64,000 nt of DNA from Klebsiella aerogenes (lineage in GTDB: Bacteria > Pseudomonadota > Gammaproteobacteria > Enterobacterales > Enterobacteriaceae), in assembly GCA_029027985.1 (NCBI GenBank), contig CP119076.1, positions 868,001-932,000 of the forward strand, in the 5' to 3' direction. Made by a program: the position numbers and the translations under genes. Under the pieces are notes generated by a model. It made no database searches. It was not told the DNA's origin and saw nothing but the letters and a program-made list of their open reading frames with translations. Positions 53,763 to 63,699 of the stretch are shown one piece after another (within the stretch, counting starts at the first letter, position 1; each line of letters begins with the position of its first letter).

Positions 53763-54948
53763 GTCAGTGCACACTAACGCTTCGCTGTACTCAAAAGGGA
53801 TGGTGGCGGTGATCTGCGCCCAGTTCCTGTCGGCCTTCGGCGACAACGCGCTGCTGTTCGCGACCCTGGCGCTGATGAAGCAACTCTACTATCCGGAGTG
53901 GAGCCAGCCGGTACTGCAAATGTTGTTTGTGGGCGCTTACATTCTCTTTGCGCCATTTGTCGGCCAGTTCGCCGATAGCTTTGCCAAAGGGCGGGTGATG
54001 ATGGTCGCGAATGGCCTGAAGCTGCTTGGCGCCGGGTGCATCTGCGTTGGCGTCAACCCGTTTATCGGCTATACGCTGGTGGGGATCGGCGCGGCGGCCT
54101 ATTCTCCGGCGAAATACGGTATTCTCGGCGAACTGACCACCGGCGATAAGTTAGTGAAGGCTAACGGATTAATGGAGTCATCGACCATCGCGGCGATCCT
54201 GTTAGGGTCGATGGCGGGAGGCATTCTCGCCGACTGGCACGTGCTGGCGGCACTTATCGTTTGTGCGTTGGTTTACGGCGGCGCGGTGGTGGCGAACCTG
54301 TGGATCCCGAAACTGCCGGCGGCCCGTCCGGGGCAGTCGTGGCGCTTCAGGCCGATGACCCACAGTTTCTTTAGCGCCTGCAAAACGCTGTGGCGCAATA
54401 GCGAAACCCGTTTCTCATTAATGGGCACCAGCCTGTTCTGGGGGGCGGGGGTGACGCTGCGCTTTCTGCTGGTGATTTGGGTGCCGGTGGCGCTGGGGAT
54501 CACCAGCAACGCGATGCCGACCTATCTCAATGCGATGGTCGCCGTGGGGATTGTCATTGGCGCTGCCGCAGCAGCGAAGTTGGTGACGCTGGAAACCGTC
54601 TCGCGTTGTATGCCCGCCGGGATATTGATCGGCGTCGCGGTCGTCGTCTTTGCGGTGCAGCAGTCGTTGCTGCCAGCGTTCGGGCTGCTGCTGTTGCTCG
54701 GCATATTCGGCGGTTTCTTTATTGTGCCGTTGAATGCGCTGCTGCAGGAGCGTGGTAAGCATACCGTCGGCGCGGGGAATGCCATTGCGGTGCAGAACCT
54801 TGGCGAAAACGTGGCCATGCTGTTGATGCTGGGCCTGTACTCGCTGGCGGTCAGCATCGGGATCCCGCCGGTGGGGGTGGGAATCGGGTTTGGCGCGGTC
54901 TTTGCGCTGGCCATCGCCGCGCTGTGGTGGTGGGGACGGGGTAAATAG
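53755..54948 (+). CDS. lplT: LplT, lysophospholipid transporter
   Basis: A 397-residue MFS protein with 12 helices, the same length as E. coli LplT, beginning [16 protein letters not shown]. It flips lysophosphatidylethanolamine into the cytoplasmic leaflet for Aas. The ATG at 53755 lies inside the end of aas; an upstream ATG at 53734 would add 7 residues not seen in the family. Confidence 0.95.
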   Translation: MSESVHTNASLYSKGMVAVICAQFLSAFGDNALLFATLALMKQLYYPEWSQPVLQMLFVGAYILFAPFVGQFADSFAKGRVMMVANGLKLLGAGCICVGVNPFIGYTLVGIGAAAYSPAKYGILGELTTGDKLVKANGLMESSTIAAILLGSMAGGILADWHVLAALIVCALVYGGAVVANLWIPKLPAARPGQSWRFRPMTHSFFSACKTLWRNSETRFSLMGTSLFWGAGVTLRFLLVIWVPVALGITSNAMPTYLNAMVAVGIVIGAAAAAKLVTLETVSRCMPAGILIGVAVVVFAVQQSLLPAFGLLLLLGIFGGFFIVPLNALLQERGKHTVGAGNAIAVQNLGENVAMLLMLGLYSLAVSIGIPPVGVGIGFGAVFALAIAALWWWGRGK

Positions 54949-54967
54949 CTTCCCGTTCAGAGACGTG

Positions 54968-55001
54968 GTAGCCCGGGTAAGGCGTTTATGCCGCCACCCG
55001 G
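54968..55001. repeat. REP element between lplT and tas
   Basis: GTAGCCCGGGTAAGGCG and the complementary CCGCCACCCGGGG arm form a REP palindrome between the convergent genes, similar to those at 736-847. Confidence 0.75.
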
Positions 55002-55013
55002 GGTTTTACTTTC

Positions 55014-56054
55014 TTACGGTGCCGGGTAGGTATACACCTTATGCACCGCTTCAATCTCTGCTAACACCTCTTCGCTCAGTTCAAGATGCAAACTCTCGAC
55101 GTTGGTCTGCAGTTGCGCCATCGTCGTCGCGCCCAGCAGGGTGCTGGCGACAAACGGTTGGCGACGCACGAAGGCCAGCGCCATTTGCGCCGGATCGAGA
55201 TGGTGGCGTTTGGCGATATCCACATAGGCGGCAACCGCTTTCTGCGCCTGCTCGCCGCTGTAGCGGGTGAAACGGCTGAACAGCGTATTACGTGCCCCGG
55301 CCGGTTGCGCGCCGTTAAGGTACTTACCGGTCAGCGTACCGAATGCCAGGCAGGAATAAGCTAGCAGCTCCACGCCTTCATATTGGCTGACTTCCGCCAG
55401 ACCCACTTCATAGCTACGGTTTAGCAGACTGTACGGGTTTTGAATCGTCACGATGCGCGGCAGGTCATGCTTATCGGCCAGGTGCAGATAACGCATGACG
55501 CCGAATGCGGTTTCGTTGGAAACGCCGATATAGCGAATTTTGCCCGCGCGCTGGAATTCGGTCAGCGCCTCCAGCGTATCCAGCAGCGTGACCACCGGCG
55601 CCGAGTCGTTCCAGCTGTAGCCAAGTTTGCCGAAACAGTTGGTTGGCCGCTGCGGCCAGTGCACCTGGTAGAGATCGAGATAATCGGTTTGCAGACGCTT
55701 GAGGCTGTCGTGCAGGGCGTCACGAATGTTTTTGCGATCCAGGGCGTGGTTCGGGCGAATGCTGCTGTCGTTATTGCGCGCCGGGCCGCTGACTTTAGAG
55801 GCGATAACCAGTTTTTCGCGGTTGCCGCGTTTCGCCAGCCAGTTGCCGACGTAGGTTTCGGTCAGGCCCTGGGTTTCCGGGCGCGGCGGGACAGGATACA
55901 TTTCGGCGACATCGATCAGGTTAATTCCCTGACTTACGGCGTAGTCGAGCTGTTCATGAGCGTCGGCCTCGCTATTTTGTTCACCAAACGTCATTGTGCC
56001 CAGCCCCAGCGTGCTGATTTCAAGAGAACTGTGTGGGATACGGTGATACTGCAT
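55014..56054 (-). CDS. tas: Tas, aldo/keto reductase
   Basis: A 346-residue aldo/keto reductase, the same length as E. coli Tas. Visible: LGLGTMTFGEQ, catalytic DVAEMYPVPP (Asp and Tyr), KVSGPARN, and a C-terminal ATTMAQLQTNVESL. In E. coli it complements prephenate dehydrogenase loss and is involved in tyrosine starvation response; its natural substrate is not sure. Start at 56054 (GGAAGCCGGCT upstream) rather than 56081. Confidence 0.92.
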   Translation of the reverse strand: MQYHRIPHSSLEISTLGLGTMTFGEQNSEADAHEQLDYAVSQGINLIDVAEMYPVPPRPETQGLTETYVGNWLAKRGNREKLVIASKVSGPARNNDSSIRPNHALDRKNIRDALHDSLKRLQTDYLDLYQVHWPQRPTNCFGKLGYSWNDSAPVVTLLDTLEALTEFQRAGKIRYIGVSNETAFGVMRYLHLADKHDLPRIVTIQNPYSLLNRSYEVGLAEVSQYEGVELLAYSCLAFGTLTGKYLNGAQPAGARNTLFSRFTRYSGEQAQKAVAAYVDIAKRHHLDPAQMALAFVRRQPFVASTLLGATTMAQLQTNVESLHLELSEEVLAEIEAVHKVYTYPAP

Positions 56055-56333
56055 AGCCGGCTTCCTTATTTTTATCAACAAGGTCAGGTGTTTCCCGACA
56101 AGGACTATTTCCCCGCAAGCTTCAAAGTGCTTGAAGGCTTATGGGAGTAACAACATGGCAGAGGGAGAGAAAAAGAGAAAGGAAAAAATCAAAAAAGCCG
56201 GGTCTGGTGATCCTGAAGGGGAAGAACCCTGAGGGATATATCAGGGGGATCCCGACTCTTTTCTGTGGCTGTGTTAGTCGGAAAACGCGGCACTCGGGCG
56301 CAGGGCCGTTATGCTGCAAGCCGACGAAAAAGC

Positions 56334-56552
56334 TTAACGCTTAATAATCTGTGACACGTCGTCGCGGTTGATCTGCATTTTATTGCCTTGCTGATCTTCA
56401 TAGCTAATCAAACCGGTATCATCGTCAACCGCCGGTTTACCGTCAGTCAGAATCATACGTCCGTCTTTGGTCGCCATGACATAATCGCTGCTGCAACCGG
56501 AAACCGAGAACGCCAGTCCTACGGCGGAAATCAATACTGCCCATTTTTTCAT
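56334..56552 (-). CDS. ygdR: YgdR lipoprotein
   Basis: A 72-residue lipoprotein of the YgdI/YgdR (DUF903) family: signal [20 protein letters not shown] with lipid-bearing Cys20, then one small SH3-like beta domain ([31 protein letters not shown] in part). It matches E. coli YgdR in length and place. Function unknown. The longer frame to 56666 reads through the upstream terminator and is not real. Confidence 0.93.
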   Translation of the reverse strand: MKKWAVLISAVGLAFSVSGCSSDYVMATKDGRMILTDGKPAVDDDTGLISYEDQQGNKMQINRDDVSQIIKR

Positions 56553-56634
56553 CGTCGTTACCTCTCTTATGGCCGCACCTCGTACCAGTATATTAATAGC
56601 CTGATTTGTGAGACATAAAAAGCAGTAAAGTCTT

Positions 56635-56666
56635 AAAAAGGATTGCAACCCGTTTCCAGGCTGCAA
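56635..56666 (-). terminator. Terminator after ygdQ
   Basis: On the minus strand TTGCAGCC and GGGTTGCAA pair imperfectly and are followed by a CCTTTTTA stretch, ten bases after the ygdQ stop codon. Confidence 0.65.
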
Positions 56667-56675
56667 TTTTGTGGC

Positions 56676-57389
56676 TTACAGCGGGTTTTTCTTATTCCGC
56701 ATCAGGTTGAGGCTTTCGACGGCGATGGAGAAGAACATGGCGAAATAGATGTAGCCTTTCGGTACATGCACATCGAAACTCTCCAGCATCAAGGTGAAGC
56801 CGACGAGGATCAGGAATGACAGCGCCAGCATTTTTACCGATGGGTGACGGTCGACGAAGTCGCCAATAGAGCGTGCGGCAAACATCATTACCCCAACCGC
56901 AATCACCACGGCGGCCATCATAATGAACAGATGATCGGAAAGGCCGACGGCGGTAATCACCGAATCGAGGCTGAAGATGATATCCAGCAGCATGATCTGC
57001 ACAATGGCGCCAAGGAAGGAGTGGACGTTAGTTTTAAGGCCTTCTTCCTCGCCTTCGATCGATTCGTGGATCTCTTTACTCGCTTTCCAAATCAGGAACA
57101 GGCCGCCGAGCAGTAAGATCAGGTCGCGAAACGAGATCTCCTGACCCAGTACGGTAAATAACGGGTTGGTGAGTTTAACCACCCAGGCGATGGACGCCAG
57201 CAGGCCAAGGCGCATCAACATTGCGCCCATCAACCCGACACGCCGCGCGTGGGCGCGTTGAGCGGTGGGTAGTTTGGCGACAACCAGAGAGAGAAAAATA
57301 ATATTATCGATCCCGAGAACGATCTCCAGCAGCGTCAGCGTGCCGAGCGCCAGCCAGGCGTTAGGATCGGTTATCCATGCAAATAACAT
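56676..57389 (-). CDS. ygdQ: YgdQ, TerC family membrane protein
   Basis: A 237-residue inner membrane protein with about seven helices of the TerC/YkoY type. Characteristic acidic motifs are LEIVLGIDNIIFLS (about residues 20-33) and DIIFSLDSVITAVG (about 135-148). Family members take part in metal ion (Mn) export or metal loading of exported proteins. Place next to mutH and ygdR as in E. coli. Confidence 0.93.
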   Translation of the reverse strand: MLFAWITDPNAWLALGTLTLLEIVLGIDNIIFLSLVVAKLPTAQRAHARRVGLMGAMLMRLGLLASIAWVVKLTNPLFTVLGQEISFRDLILLLGGLFLIWKASKEIHESIEGEEEGLKTNVHSFLGAIVQIMLLDIIFSLDSVITAVGLSDHLFIMMAAVVIAVGVMMFAARSIGDFVDRHPSVKMLALSFLILVGFTLMLESFDVHVPKGYIYFAMFFSIAVESLNLMRNKKNPL

Positions 57390-57452
57390 TGTTCAAAGTC
57401 CTGCAAAAAATAAAGCCGTAATTATATGCAGGCGTTGCGGCAGAACAAAAAA

Positions 57453-58148
57453 TTATTCATGTCCTATTAGAAAATGCCGCGCCAGTAACGCGCCGGTGAA
57501 ATTCTTCTTCAGATAGAAGCCGCGCGGTAGGGTGAGGATCGGTTCGCCATGAGCGCCGATGGCCTCGGTTAACGCCTTACTGTTGGCGGCTTTCGGGCGT
57601 AACTGCAGTACTTCACCGTGGCGGGCGGTGATCCGTTCAACCTGACCGAGTACGATGAGATCCATCAGTTCTTCCCAGTCCATGCGCAACTGGTGGTCTT
57701 CTTCCGCGCTTGGCGTCCACAGCAGCGGCGCGCCGACCCGGCGCTCCGCCAGCGGGATCTCGCGTTCGCCTTCCACCGGGATCCACAGGACGCGTTGCAG
57801 CTTATGCCGCACGTGGCTGCTCTCCCAGGTCACGCCGCTGTTGCCCGTCAATGGCGCGACGCAGACGAAGGTGGTTTCCAGCGGTCGCCCCTGGCGGTCG
57901 ATGGGAATGGTTTTTAGCTCTACGCCCAAGGCGGCAAAATCCTGCTCGGGTTTGCTTCCGGCGCTAGCCCCCAGCCAAATCTCCAGCAGGATGCCAATCC
58001 AGCCTTTATCGCGTTTCAAATCGCGAGGAATAGGAATCCCCGCCAGCGCCGCCAGTTCGCCCAGCGTATAACCCGCCAGCCGCTGGGCCTGCGTGAGGAG
58101 TTGCTCCTGACTTTGCGGCGGAGCGGTAAGTGGAGCGATGGCGGGCAT
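57453..58148 (-). CDS. mutH: MutH, mismatch repair endonuclease
   Basis: A 231-residue endonuclease of methyl-directed mismatch repair, which nicks the unmethylated strand at hemimethylated GATC sites after activation by MutL. Catalytic residues are in [14 protein letters not shown] (Asp, Glu, Lys at about 70, 77 and 79). Length equals the family norm. Divergent from rppH across the DARS2 region. Confidence 0.96.
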   Translation of the reverse strand: MPAIAPLTAPPQSQEQLLTQAQRLAGYTLGELAALAGIPIPRDLKRDKGWIGILLEIWLGASAGSKPEQDFAALGVELKTIPIDRQGRPLETTFVCVAPLTGNSGVTWESSHVRHKLQRVLWIPVEGEREIPLAERRVGAPLLWTPSAEEDHQLRMDWEELMDLIVLGQVERITARHGEVLQLRPKAANSKALTEAIGAHGEPILTLPRGFYLKKNFTGALLARHFLIGHE

Positions 58149-58189
58149 GGTGGAACCTCTGATTAAAAAATAAGCGCTATTTTGGCGCG

Positions 58190-58665
58190 TTGTGGATAGA
58201 GTTTACCTTTTTCTGAGTAACTATGACAATGTGATGATTTATATGTGTTTTTTTATTTGTTTTCTTGTTTTTGAAAAGAGTGAAAATGGGTTTTCCAGAA
58301 CTGGTCACTGACAATGAACAGGATCTTACACCATGTTATCCACAGAAAAATGGGATAACTGGGGAAAAGCCTCACTACTGGTTCGATCTACAGCCTTGAC
58401 GTGAGACGAAAATCGAATTTTTAGACAAAATGTGCCCGGTGAGTGTGCTTTATCTGTGGATAAAACCGGCATTGTTCGATCTTTCATCAGCTGCCGGATC
58501 GCATATGTGATGATCATCACGTTATGCTGTAATTTGTAAGTGGATATCGTGATAACTTAATGAATAGTATGTCATTATTAAAGACTGTCATCTCTAAGTA
58601 GTTCGGATTACTCCGGGTTTTCCCTGGTTAATTCCGTACTTCTTCACAACTCTATCCACAGAAAA
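58190..58665. promoter_or_regulatory. DARS2, DnaA-reactivating sequence
   Basis: The 680-base gap between mutH and rppH is the known place of DARS2 in E. coli, a locus that helps turn ADP-DnaA into ATP-DnaA and sets initiation timing. Four DnaA boxes are visible: perfect TTATCCACA at 58336-58344, perfect reverse TGTGGATAA at 58455-58463, and single-mismatch boxes at 58191-58199 and 58652-58660. The AT-rich surroundings are fit for IHF and Fis sites, which I did not place. Short frames inside (58326-58520) are not genes. Confidence 0.85.
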
Positions 58666-58828
58666 AGTGAATAAAATGGGACAGGGATGGCTTTCGCTGT
58701 TTATAACTCGGGTGATTACTGTGAGTTATTCAAATGTTATCCGTTATCACGGGGCACAGAGAGTGGTTTACCGTTTCCAACGAGTGTGAAACAATCATTC
58801 ACATTGAAGCTTATTTTGAGGTAGTCCG

Positions 58829-59359
58829 GTGATTGATGACGATGGCTACCGCCCAAATGTCGGCATTGTAATCTGTAACCGCCAGGGCCAGGTGATGTGG
58901 GCCCGGCGCTATGGTCAGCACTCGTGGCAGTTCCCGCAAGGGGGCATTAATCCAGGTGAGTCCGCCGAGCAGGCAATGTATCGGGAATTGTTCGAAGAGG
59001 TTGGGTTAAGCCGTAAAGATGTGCGGATCCTGGCCTCAACCCGTAACTGGCTGCGTTACAAGTTGCCTAAACGTTTGGTGCGTTGGGACACAAAGCCGGT
59101 TTGTATCGGTCAGAAGCAGAAGTGGTTTCTTCTACAACTGGTCGGCAGCGATACGGCAATTAATATGCAAACCAGCAGTACACCTGAGTTTGATGGCTGG
59201 CGTTGGGTAAGTTATTGGTACCCGGTTCGTCAGGTGGTGTCGTTTAAGCGCGACGTTTACCGCCGGGTGATGAAAGAGTTTGCAGGCGTCACTATGTCGC
59301 TTGCGGAAACCGCATCCAAGCCGCAAAGCGCGCCTGCTTATCGACGTAAAAGAGGTTAA
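58829..59359 (+). CDS. rppH: RppH, RNA pyrophosphohydrolase
   Basis: A 176-residue Nudix hydrolase with the full Nudix box ([23 protein letters not shown] in part: G38 region with REL-EEVG). It removes pyrophosphate from mRNA 5' ends, starting RNase E-dependent decay. The start is GTG, preceded by TTTTGAGGTAGTCCG. It is 12 bases upstream of ptsP and co-transcribed with it. Confidence 0.95.
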   Translation: MIDDDGYRPNVGIVICNRQGQVMWARRYGQHSWQFPQGGINPGESAEQAMYRELFEEVGLSRKDVRILASTRNWLRYKLPKRLVRWDTKPVCIGQKQKWFLLQLVGSDTAINMQTSSTPEFDGWRWVSYWYPVRQVVSFKRDVYRRVMKEFAGVTMSLAETASKPQSAPAYRRKRG

Positions 59360-59371
59360 GCCACGCACATT

Positions 59372-61618
59372 ATGCTCACTCGGTTGCGAGAAATAGTCGA
59401 GAAGGTCGCCAGCGCGCCGCGTTTAAATGAGGCGCTGGATATCCTGGTCACGGATATCTGTAAAGCGATGGAAACCGAAGTTTGTTCGGTTTACCTGGCT
59501 GACAACGATCGACGCTGCTATTACCTGATGGCTACGCGCGGGCTGAAAAAACCCCGTGGGCGCACAGTCGCACTCGCATTTGATGAAGGTCTCGTGGGTC
59601 TGGTGGGGCGGCTGGCTGAACCTATCAACCTGGCTGACGCGCAAAAGCACCCGAGCTTTAAATACATTCCGGCCGTTAAGGAGGAGCGTTTCCGCGCCTT
59701 CCTTGGCGTGCCGATCATCCAGCGGCGCCAGCTGCTGGGCGTACTGGTTGTTCAGCAGCGCGAGCTGCGTCAGTTCGATGAAAGCGAAGAATCTTTCCTT
59801 GTCACCCTTGCCACGCAGATGGCCGCCATCCTCTCGCAATCGCAGCTTAACGCGCTGTTTGGCCAGTACCGCCAAACTCGCATTCGCGCGCTGCCGGCCT
59901 CATCCGGGGTGGCGATAGCGGAAGGCTGGATGGACGCCAGCCTTCCGCTGATGGAACAGGTCTATGAGGCCTCGACGCTGGATACTGCTTCCGAGCGCGA
60001 GCGTTTGACCGGCGCGCTGGAAGAAGCGGCGAATGAGTTCCGTCGCTACAGCAAACGCTATGCCGCCGGGGCGCAAAAAGAGACCGCGGCGATTTTTGAC
60101 CTCTATTCGCATCTGTTATCCGATGCGCGCCTGCGCCGCGAGCTATTCGATGAAGTCGATAAAGGCTCCGTCGCTGAATGGGCGGTGAAAAAGATCATCG
60201 AGAAGTTTGCCGAGCAGTTTGCCGCGCTCAGCGATGGCTATCTGAAAGAGCGAGCAGGGGATTTACGCACCCTCGGACAGCGGCTGCTGTTTCATCTCGA
60301 CGATACGACTCAGGGGCCGAACACCTGGCCCGAGCGCATTATTTTAGTGGCCGACGAACTGTCGGCGACGACGCTTGCGGAAGTGCCGCAGGATCGTTTA
60401 GCCGGCGTGGTGGTACGCGATGGTGCGGCCAACTCCCACGCGGCGATCATGGTGCGTGCGTTGGGCATCCCAACGGTGATGGGTGCCGATATTCAACCGT
60501 CGCTGCTGCATGGCCACACCTTGATCGTCGATGGCTACCGCGGCGATCTGCTGGTCGATCCCGAACCGGTACTGCTGCAGGAGTATCAACGCTTAATCAG
60601 CGAAGAGAACGAACTCAGCCGGTTGGCGGAAGACGATCTTGAACGCGTGTCAGAGCTGAAAAGCGGCGAGCGGGTGAAGGTGATGCTCAATGCCGGCCTG
60701 AGCCCGGAGCATGAAGAGAAGCTCGGCAGCTTTATCGACGGCATTGGCCTCTATCGTACCGAGATTCCCTTTATGCTGCAGAGCGGCTTCCCATCGGAAG
60801 AGGAACAGGTCGCCCAGTATCAGGGCATGCTGCAGATGTTTAACAGCAAACCGGTCACCCTGCGTACGCTGGACATCGGCGCCGACAAGCAGCTGCCGTA
60901 TATGCCGATCAGCGAAGAAAATCCCTGCCTTGGCTGGCGTGGGATCCGCATCACGCTCGATCAGCCGGAGATCTTCCTGATTCAGGTGCGTGCGATGCTG
61001 CGCGCTAACGCCGCCACTGGCAACCTGAGCATTTTGCTGCCGATGGTGACTAATCTTGAAGAAGTCGATGAAGCCCGCCGTCTGATTGAACGCGCCAGCC
61101 GTGAAGTCGAAGAGATGATTGGTTATGCCATTCCGCGCCCGCGCCTTGGCGTGATGCTGGAAGTGCCGTCGATGGTCTTTATGCTGCCGCAACTGGCGAA
61201 CCGCATCGACTTTATTTCGGTCGGCACCAACGACCTGACGCAGTACATTCTGGCGGTCGACCGCAACAATACGCGGGTCGCCAATATGTACGATTGTCTG
61301 CATCCCGCGGTATTACGGGCGCTGGCGATGATTGCCCATGACGCCGAGCGTTTTGGCATCGATCTTCGTCTGTGCGGCGAGATGGCCGGCGATCCGATGT
61401 GCGTCACCATCCTGATTGGCCTCGGCTACCGGCATCTGTCGATGAACGGCCGTTCGGTGGCGAGGGTGAAATATCTGCTGCGCCGCATTGATATCGAAGA
61501 GGCGCAGGAGCTGTCGCGCCGTAGCCTGGAAGCGCAGATGACGACCGAAGTGCGCCATCAGGTGGCGGCATTTATGGAGCGTCGCGGTCTCGGCGGCCTG
61601 ATTCGCGGCGGGCGATAA
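59372..61618 (+). CDS. ptsP: PtsP, enzyme I of the nitrogen phosphotransferase system
   Basis: A 748-residue EI-Ntr. An N-terminal GAF domain (about 1-150) is followed by the EI N-domain, the phospho-His domain (RDGAANSHAAIMVRALGIPTVMG, active His about 356) and the PEP-binding TIM barrel (GLYRTEIPFM, GTNDLTQYILAVDR, CGEMAGDP). It starts the PtsP-NPr-IIANtr phosphorelay that links nitrogen status to potassium, cell envelope and metabolism. Confidence 0.95.
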   Translation: MLTRLREIVEKVASAPRLNEALDILVTDICKAMETEVCSVYLADNDRRCYYLMATRGLKKPRGRTVALAFDEGLVGLVGRLAEPINLADAQKHPSFKYIPAVKEERFRAFLGVPIIQRRQLLGVLVVQQRELRQFDESEESFLVTLATQMAAILSQSQLNALFGQYRQTRIRALPASSGVAIAEGWMDASLPLMEQVYEASTLDTASERERLTGALEEAANEFRRYSKRYAAGAQKETAAIFDLYSHLLSDARLRRELFDEVDKGSVAEWAVKKIIEKFAEQFAALSDGYLKERAGDLRTLGQRLLFHLDDTTQGPNTWPERIILVADELSATTLAEVPQDRLAGVVVRDGAANSHAAIMVRALGIPTVMGADIQPSLLHGHTLIVDGYRGDLLVDPEPVLLQEYQRLISEENELSRLAEDDLERVSELKSGERVKVMLNAGLSPEHEEKLGSFIDGIGLYRTEIPFMLQSGFPSEEEQVAQYQGMLQMFNSKPVTLRTLDIGADKQLPYMPISEENPCLGWRGIRITLDQPEIFLIQVRAMLRANAATGNLSILLPMVTNLEEVDEARRLIERASREVEEMIGYAIPRPRLGVMLEVPSMVFMLPQLANRIDFISVGTNDLTQYILAVDRNNTRVANMYDCLHPAVLRALAMIAHDAERFGIDLRLCGEMAGDPMCVTILIGLGYRHLSMNGRSVARVKYLLRRIDIEEAQELSRRSLEAQMTTEVRHQVAAFMERRGLGGLIRGGR

Positions 61619-61798
61619 CGGTAGCCCGGGGAAAACCACGCTCCGTTAGCATCCGTATACATATCTTTTACACGTTCGGCGCGGATTGCACTAAACGCTT
61701 ATGTTATCATTCGCCTCCTTTGGAGTGTCCGTTTTCAACGTGCACGGATCATCACCGCTGTCCACTTTCGGCGGAATAACAAGTCTTTATGGTGACAG

Positions 61799-62674
61799 AT
61801 GAATAGTGGCTACCTGCATTTTCCGGAGTTCGATCCGGTAATATTTTCCATTGGACCGGTCTCCCTCCACTGGTACGGCTTGATGTACCTGGTTGGTTTT
61901 GTCTTTGCGATGTGGCTGGCCACCCGTCGGGCTAATCGTCCGGGCAGCGGTTGGACAAAAAACGAAGTAGAAAACCTGCTGTATGCAGGCTTCCTCGGCG
62001 TGTTCCTCGGCGGCCGTATCGGCTATGTGATGTTCTACAACCTGCCGGTCTTCCTCAGCGATCCGCTGTACCTGTTCCGCGTCTGGGACGGCGGCATGTC
62101 GTTCCACGGCGGTCTGATCGGTGTGATTCTGGTGATGATCATCTTCGCTAAACGCACCAAGCGCACCTTCTTCCAGGTTTCTGATTTCATCGCGCCGCTG
62201 ATCCCGTTTGGACTGGGCGCCGGGCGTTTGGGCAACTTCATTAACGGCGAACTGTGGGGGCGCGTTGATCCGAGCTTCCACTATACGATGATTTTCCCGG
62301 GCTCGCGCGCGGAAGATCTGGCGCTGCTGCCGTCGCACCCGGAATGGCAATCGCTGTTTGATACCTACGGCGCGCTGCCGCGTCACGCCTCGCAGCTCTA
62401 TGAGCTGGCGCTGGAAGGCGTGGTGTTGTTCCTGATCCTGAACCTGTTTATCCGCAAACCGCGCCCGACCGGCTCCGTTTCCGGCCTGTTCCTGATCGGC
62501 TACGGCCTGTTCCGCATCATCGTGGAATTCTTCCGCCAGCCGGATGCGCAGTTTACCGGCGGCTGGGTCCAGTACATCAGCATGGGGCAGATTCTTTCGA
62601 TTCCGATGGTGCTTGCGGGTATCATTATGATGGTTTGGGCGTATCGTCACCGCCCGCAGCAACAAAACTCTTGA
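61799..62674 (+). CDS. lgt: Lgt, prolipoprotein diacylglyceryl transferase
   Basis: A 291-residue inner membrane enzyme with seven helices that adds diacylglycerol to the lipobox Cys of prolipoproteins; essential in enterobacteria. Visible family motifs: [22 protein letters not shown] (Lgt signature) and [13 protein letters not shown]. Followed after 6 bases by thyA, whose ribosome site (TTGAGGAACC) lies at the lgt stop. Confidence 0.96.
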   Translation: MNSGYLHFPEFDPVIFSIGPVSLHWYGLMYLVGFVFAMWLATRRANRPGSGWTKNEVENLLYAGFLGVFLGGRIGYVMFYNLPVFLSDPLYLFRVWDGGMSFHGGLIGVILVMIIFAKRTKRTFFQVSDFIAPLIPFGLGAGRLGNFINGELWGRVDPSFHYTMIFPGSRAEDLALLPSHPEWQSLFDTYGALPRHASQLYELALEGVVLFLILNLFIRKPRPTGSVSGLFLIGYGLFRIIVEFFRQPDAQFTGGWVQYISMGQILSIPMVLAGIIMMVWAYRHRPQQQNS

Positions 62675-62680
62675 GGAACC

Positions 62681-63475
62681 ATGAAACAGTATCTTGATTT
62701 GATGCAGAAAGTGCTTGCAGAGGGCACGCAAAAAAATGACCGCACCGGTACTGGCACGATCTCTATCTTCGGCCATCAGATGCGTTTTAACCTGCAGGAA
62801 GGCTTCCCGCTGGTGACCACCAAGCGCTGTCATTTACGCTCCATCATCCATGAACTGCTGTGGTTCCTGCAGGGCGACACCAATATTGCCTATCTGCACG
62901 AAAACAACGTCACCATCTGGGACGAGTGGGCAGATGAAAACGGCGATCTGGGGCCGGTCTACGGTAAGCAATGGCGCTCCTGGCCTGCGCCGGATGGCCG
63001 CCATATCGACCAGATCAGTACGGTAATGGAGCAGCTGAAAAACGACCCGGATTCCCGCCGCATTATCGTGTCTGCGTGGAACGTCGGCGAACTGGATAAA
63101 ATGGCGCTGGCGCCGTGCCATGCGTTCTTCCAGTTCTACGTCGCGGACGGCAAGCTCTCCTGCCAGTTGTACCAGCGCTCCTGTGACGTATTCCTTGGCC
63201 TGCCGTTCAATATCGCCAGTTACGCGCTGCTGGTGCATATGGTGGCGCAGCAGTGCGATCTGGAAGTGGGAGATTTCGTCTGGACTGGCGGGGATACCCA
63301 CCTGTACAGCAACCACCTGGAACAGACCGACCTGCAGCTCAGTCGTGAACCGCGTTCACTGCCGAAACTGGTTATTAAACGCAAACCGGCATCGATTTTT
63401 GACTACCGTTTTGAAGACTTCGAAATAGAAGGTTATGACCCGCATCCAGGCATTAAAGCGCCTGTAGCGATTTAA
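62681..63475 (+). CDS. thyA: Thymidylate synthase
   Basis: A 264-residue ThyA, the same length as in E. coli, making dTMP from dUMP with methylene-tetrahydrofolate. The catalytic Cys146 is in [12 protein letters not shown]; the RRIIVSAWN and [20 protein letters not shown] segments are conserved. Translationally linked to lgt; a terminator follows. Confidence 0.97.
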   Translation: MKQYLDLMQKVLAEGTQKNDRTGTGTISIFGHQMRFNLQEGFPLVTTKRCHLRSIIHELLWFLQGDTNIAYLHENNVTIWDEWADENGDLGPVYGKQWRSWPAPDGRHIDQISTVMEQLKNDPDSRRIIVSAWNVGELDKMALAPCHAFFQFYVADGKLSCQLYQRSCDVFLGLPFNIASYALLVHMVAQQCDLEVGDFVWTGGDTHLYSNHLEQTDLQLSREPRSLPKLVIKRKPASIFDYRFEDFEIEGYDPHPGIKAPVAI

Positions 63476-63501
63476 ACTCTTCGCGTAGTCGCGTAGACGA
63501 C

Positions 63502-63538
63502 AAACCGGCGCCAGTGCGAGTGGCGCCGGTTTTTTTTA
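63502..63538 (+). terminator. Terminator after thyA
   Basis: Stem ACCGGCGCCA/TGGCGCCGGT with a GTGCGAG loop, followed by eight T. Confidence 0.92.
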
Positions 63539-63699
63539 TCCCCCGGCAGACCTTACCTGCATTTTTTCTTTCCTGTTTTGCGAGCCTGCTTCCTGACTAC
63601 GTTCAACATCCTGCAACAGCGCGACTATTTTCCGATCCGCCACGCAGGGTACTGATTTGCCAGTCGAATTGATCAATAGACCAACACATACTCGACGCC

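Noticed and set aside
58326-58520. Short frame between mutH and rppH
   Set aside because: It covers the DnaA boxes of DARS2 and has no protein-like features.
61619-61645. REP-like GTAGCCCGGGG after ptsP
   Set aside because: Only the first half of a REP is present and no complementary arm was found.
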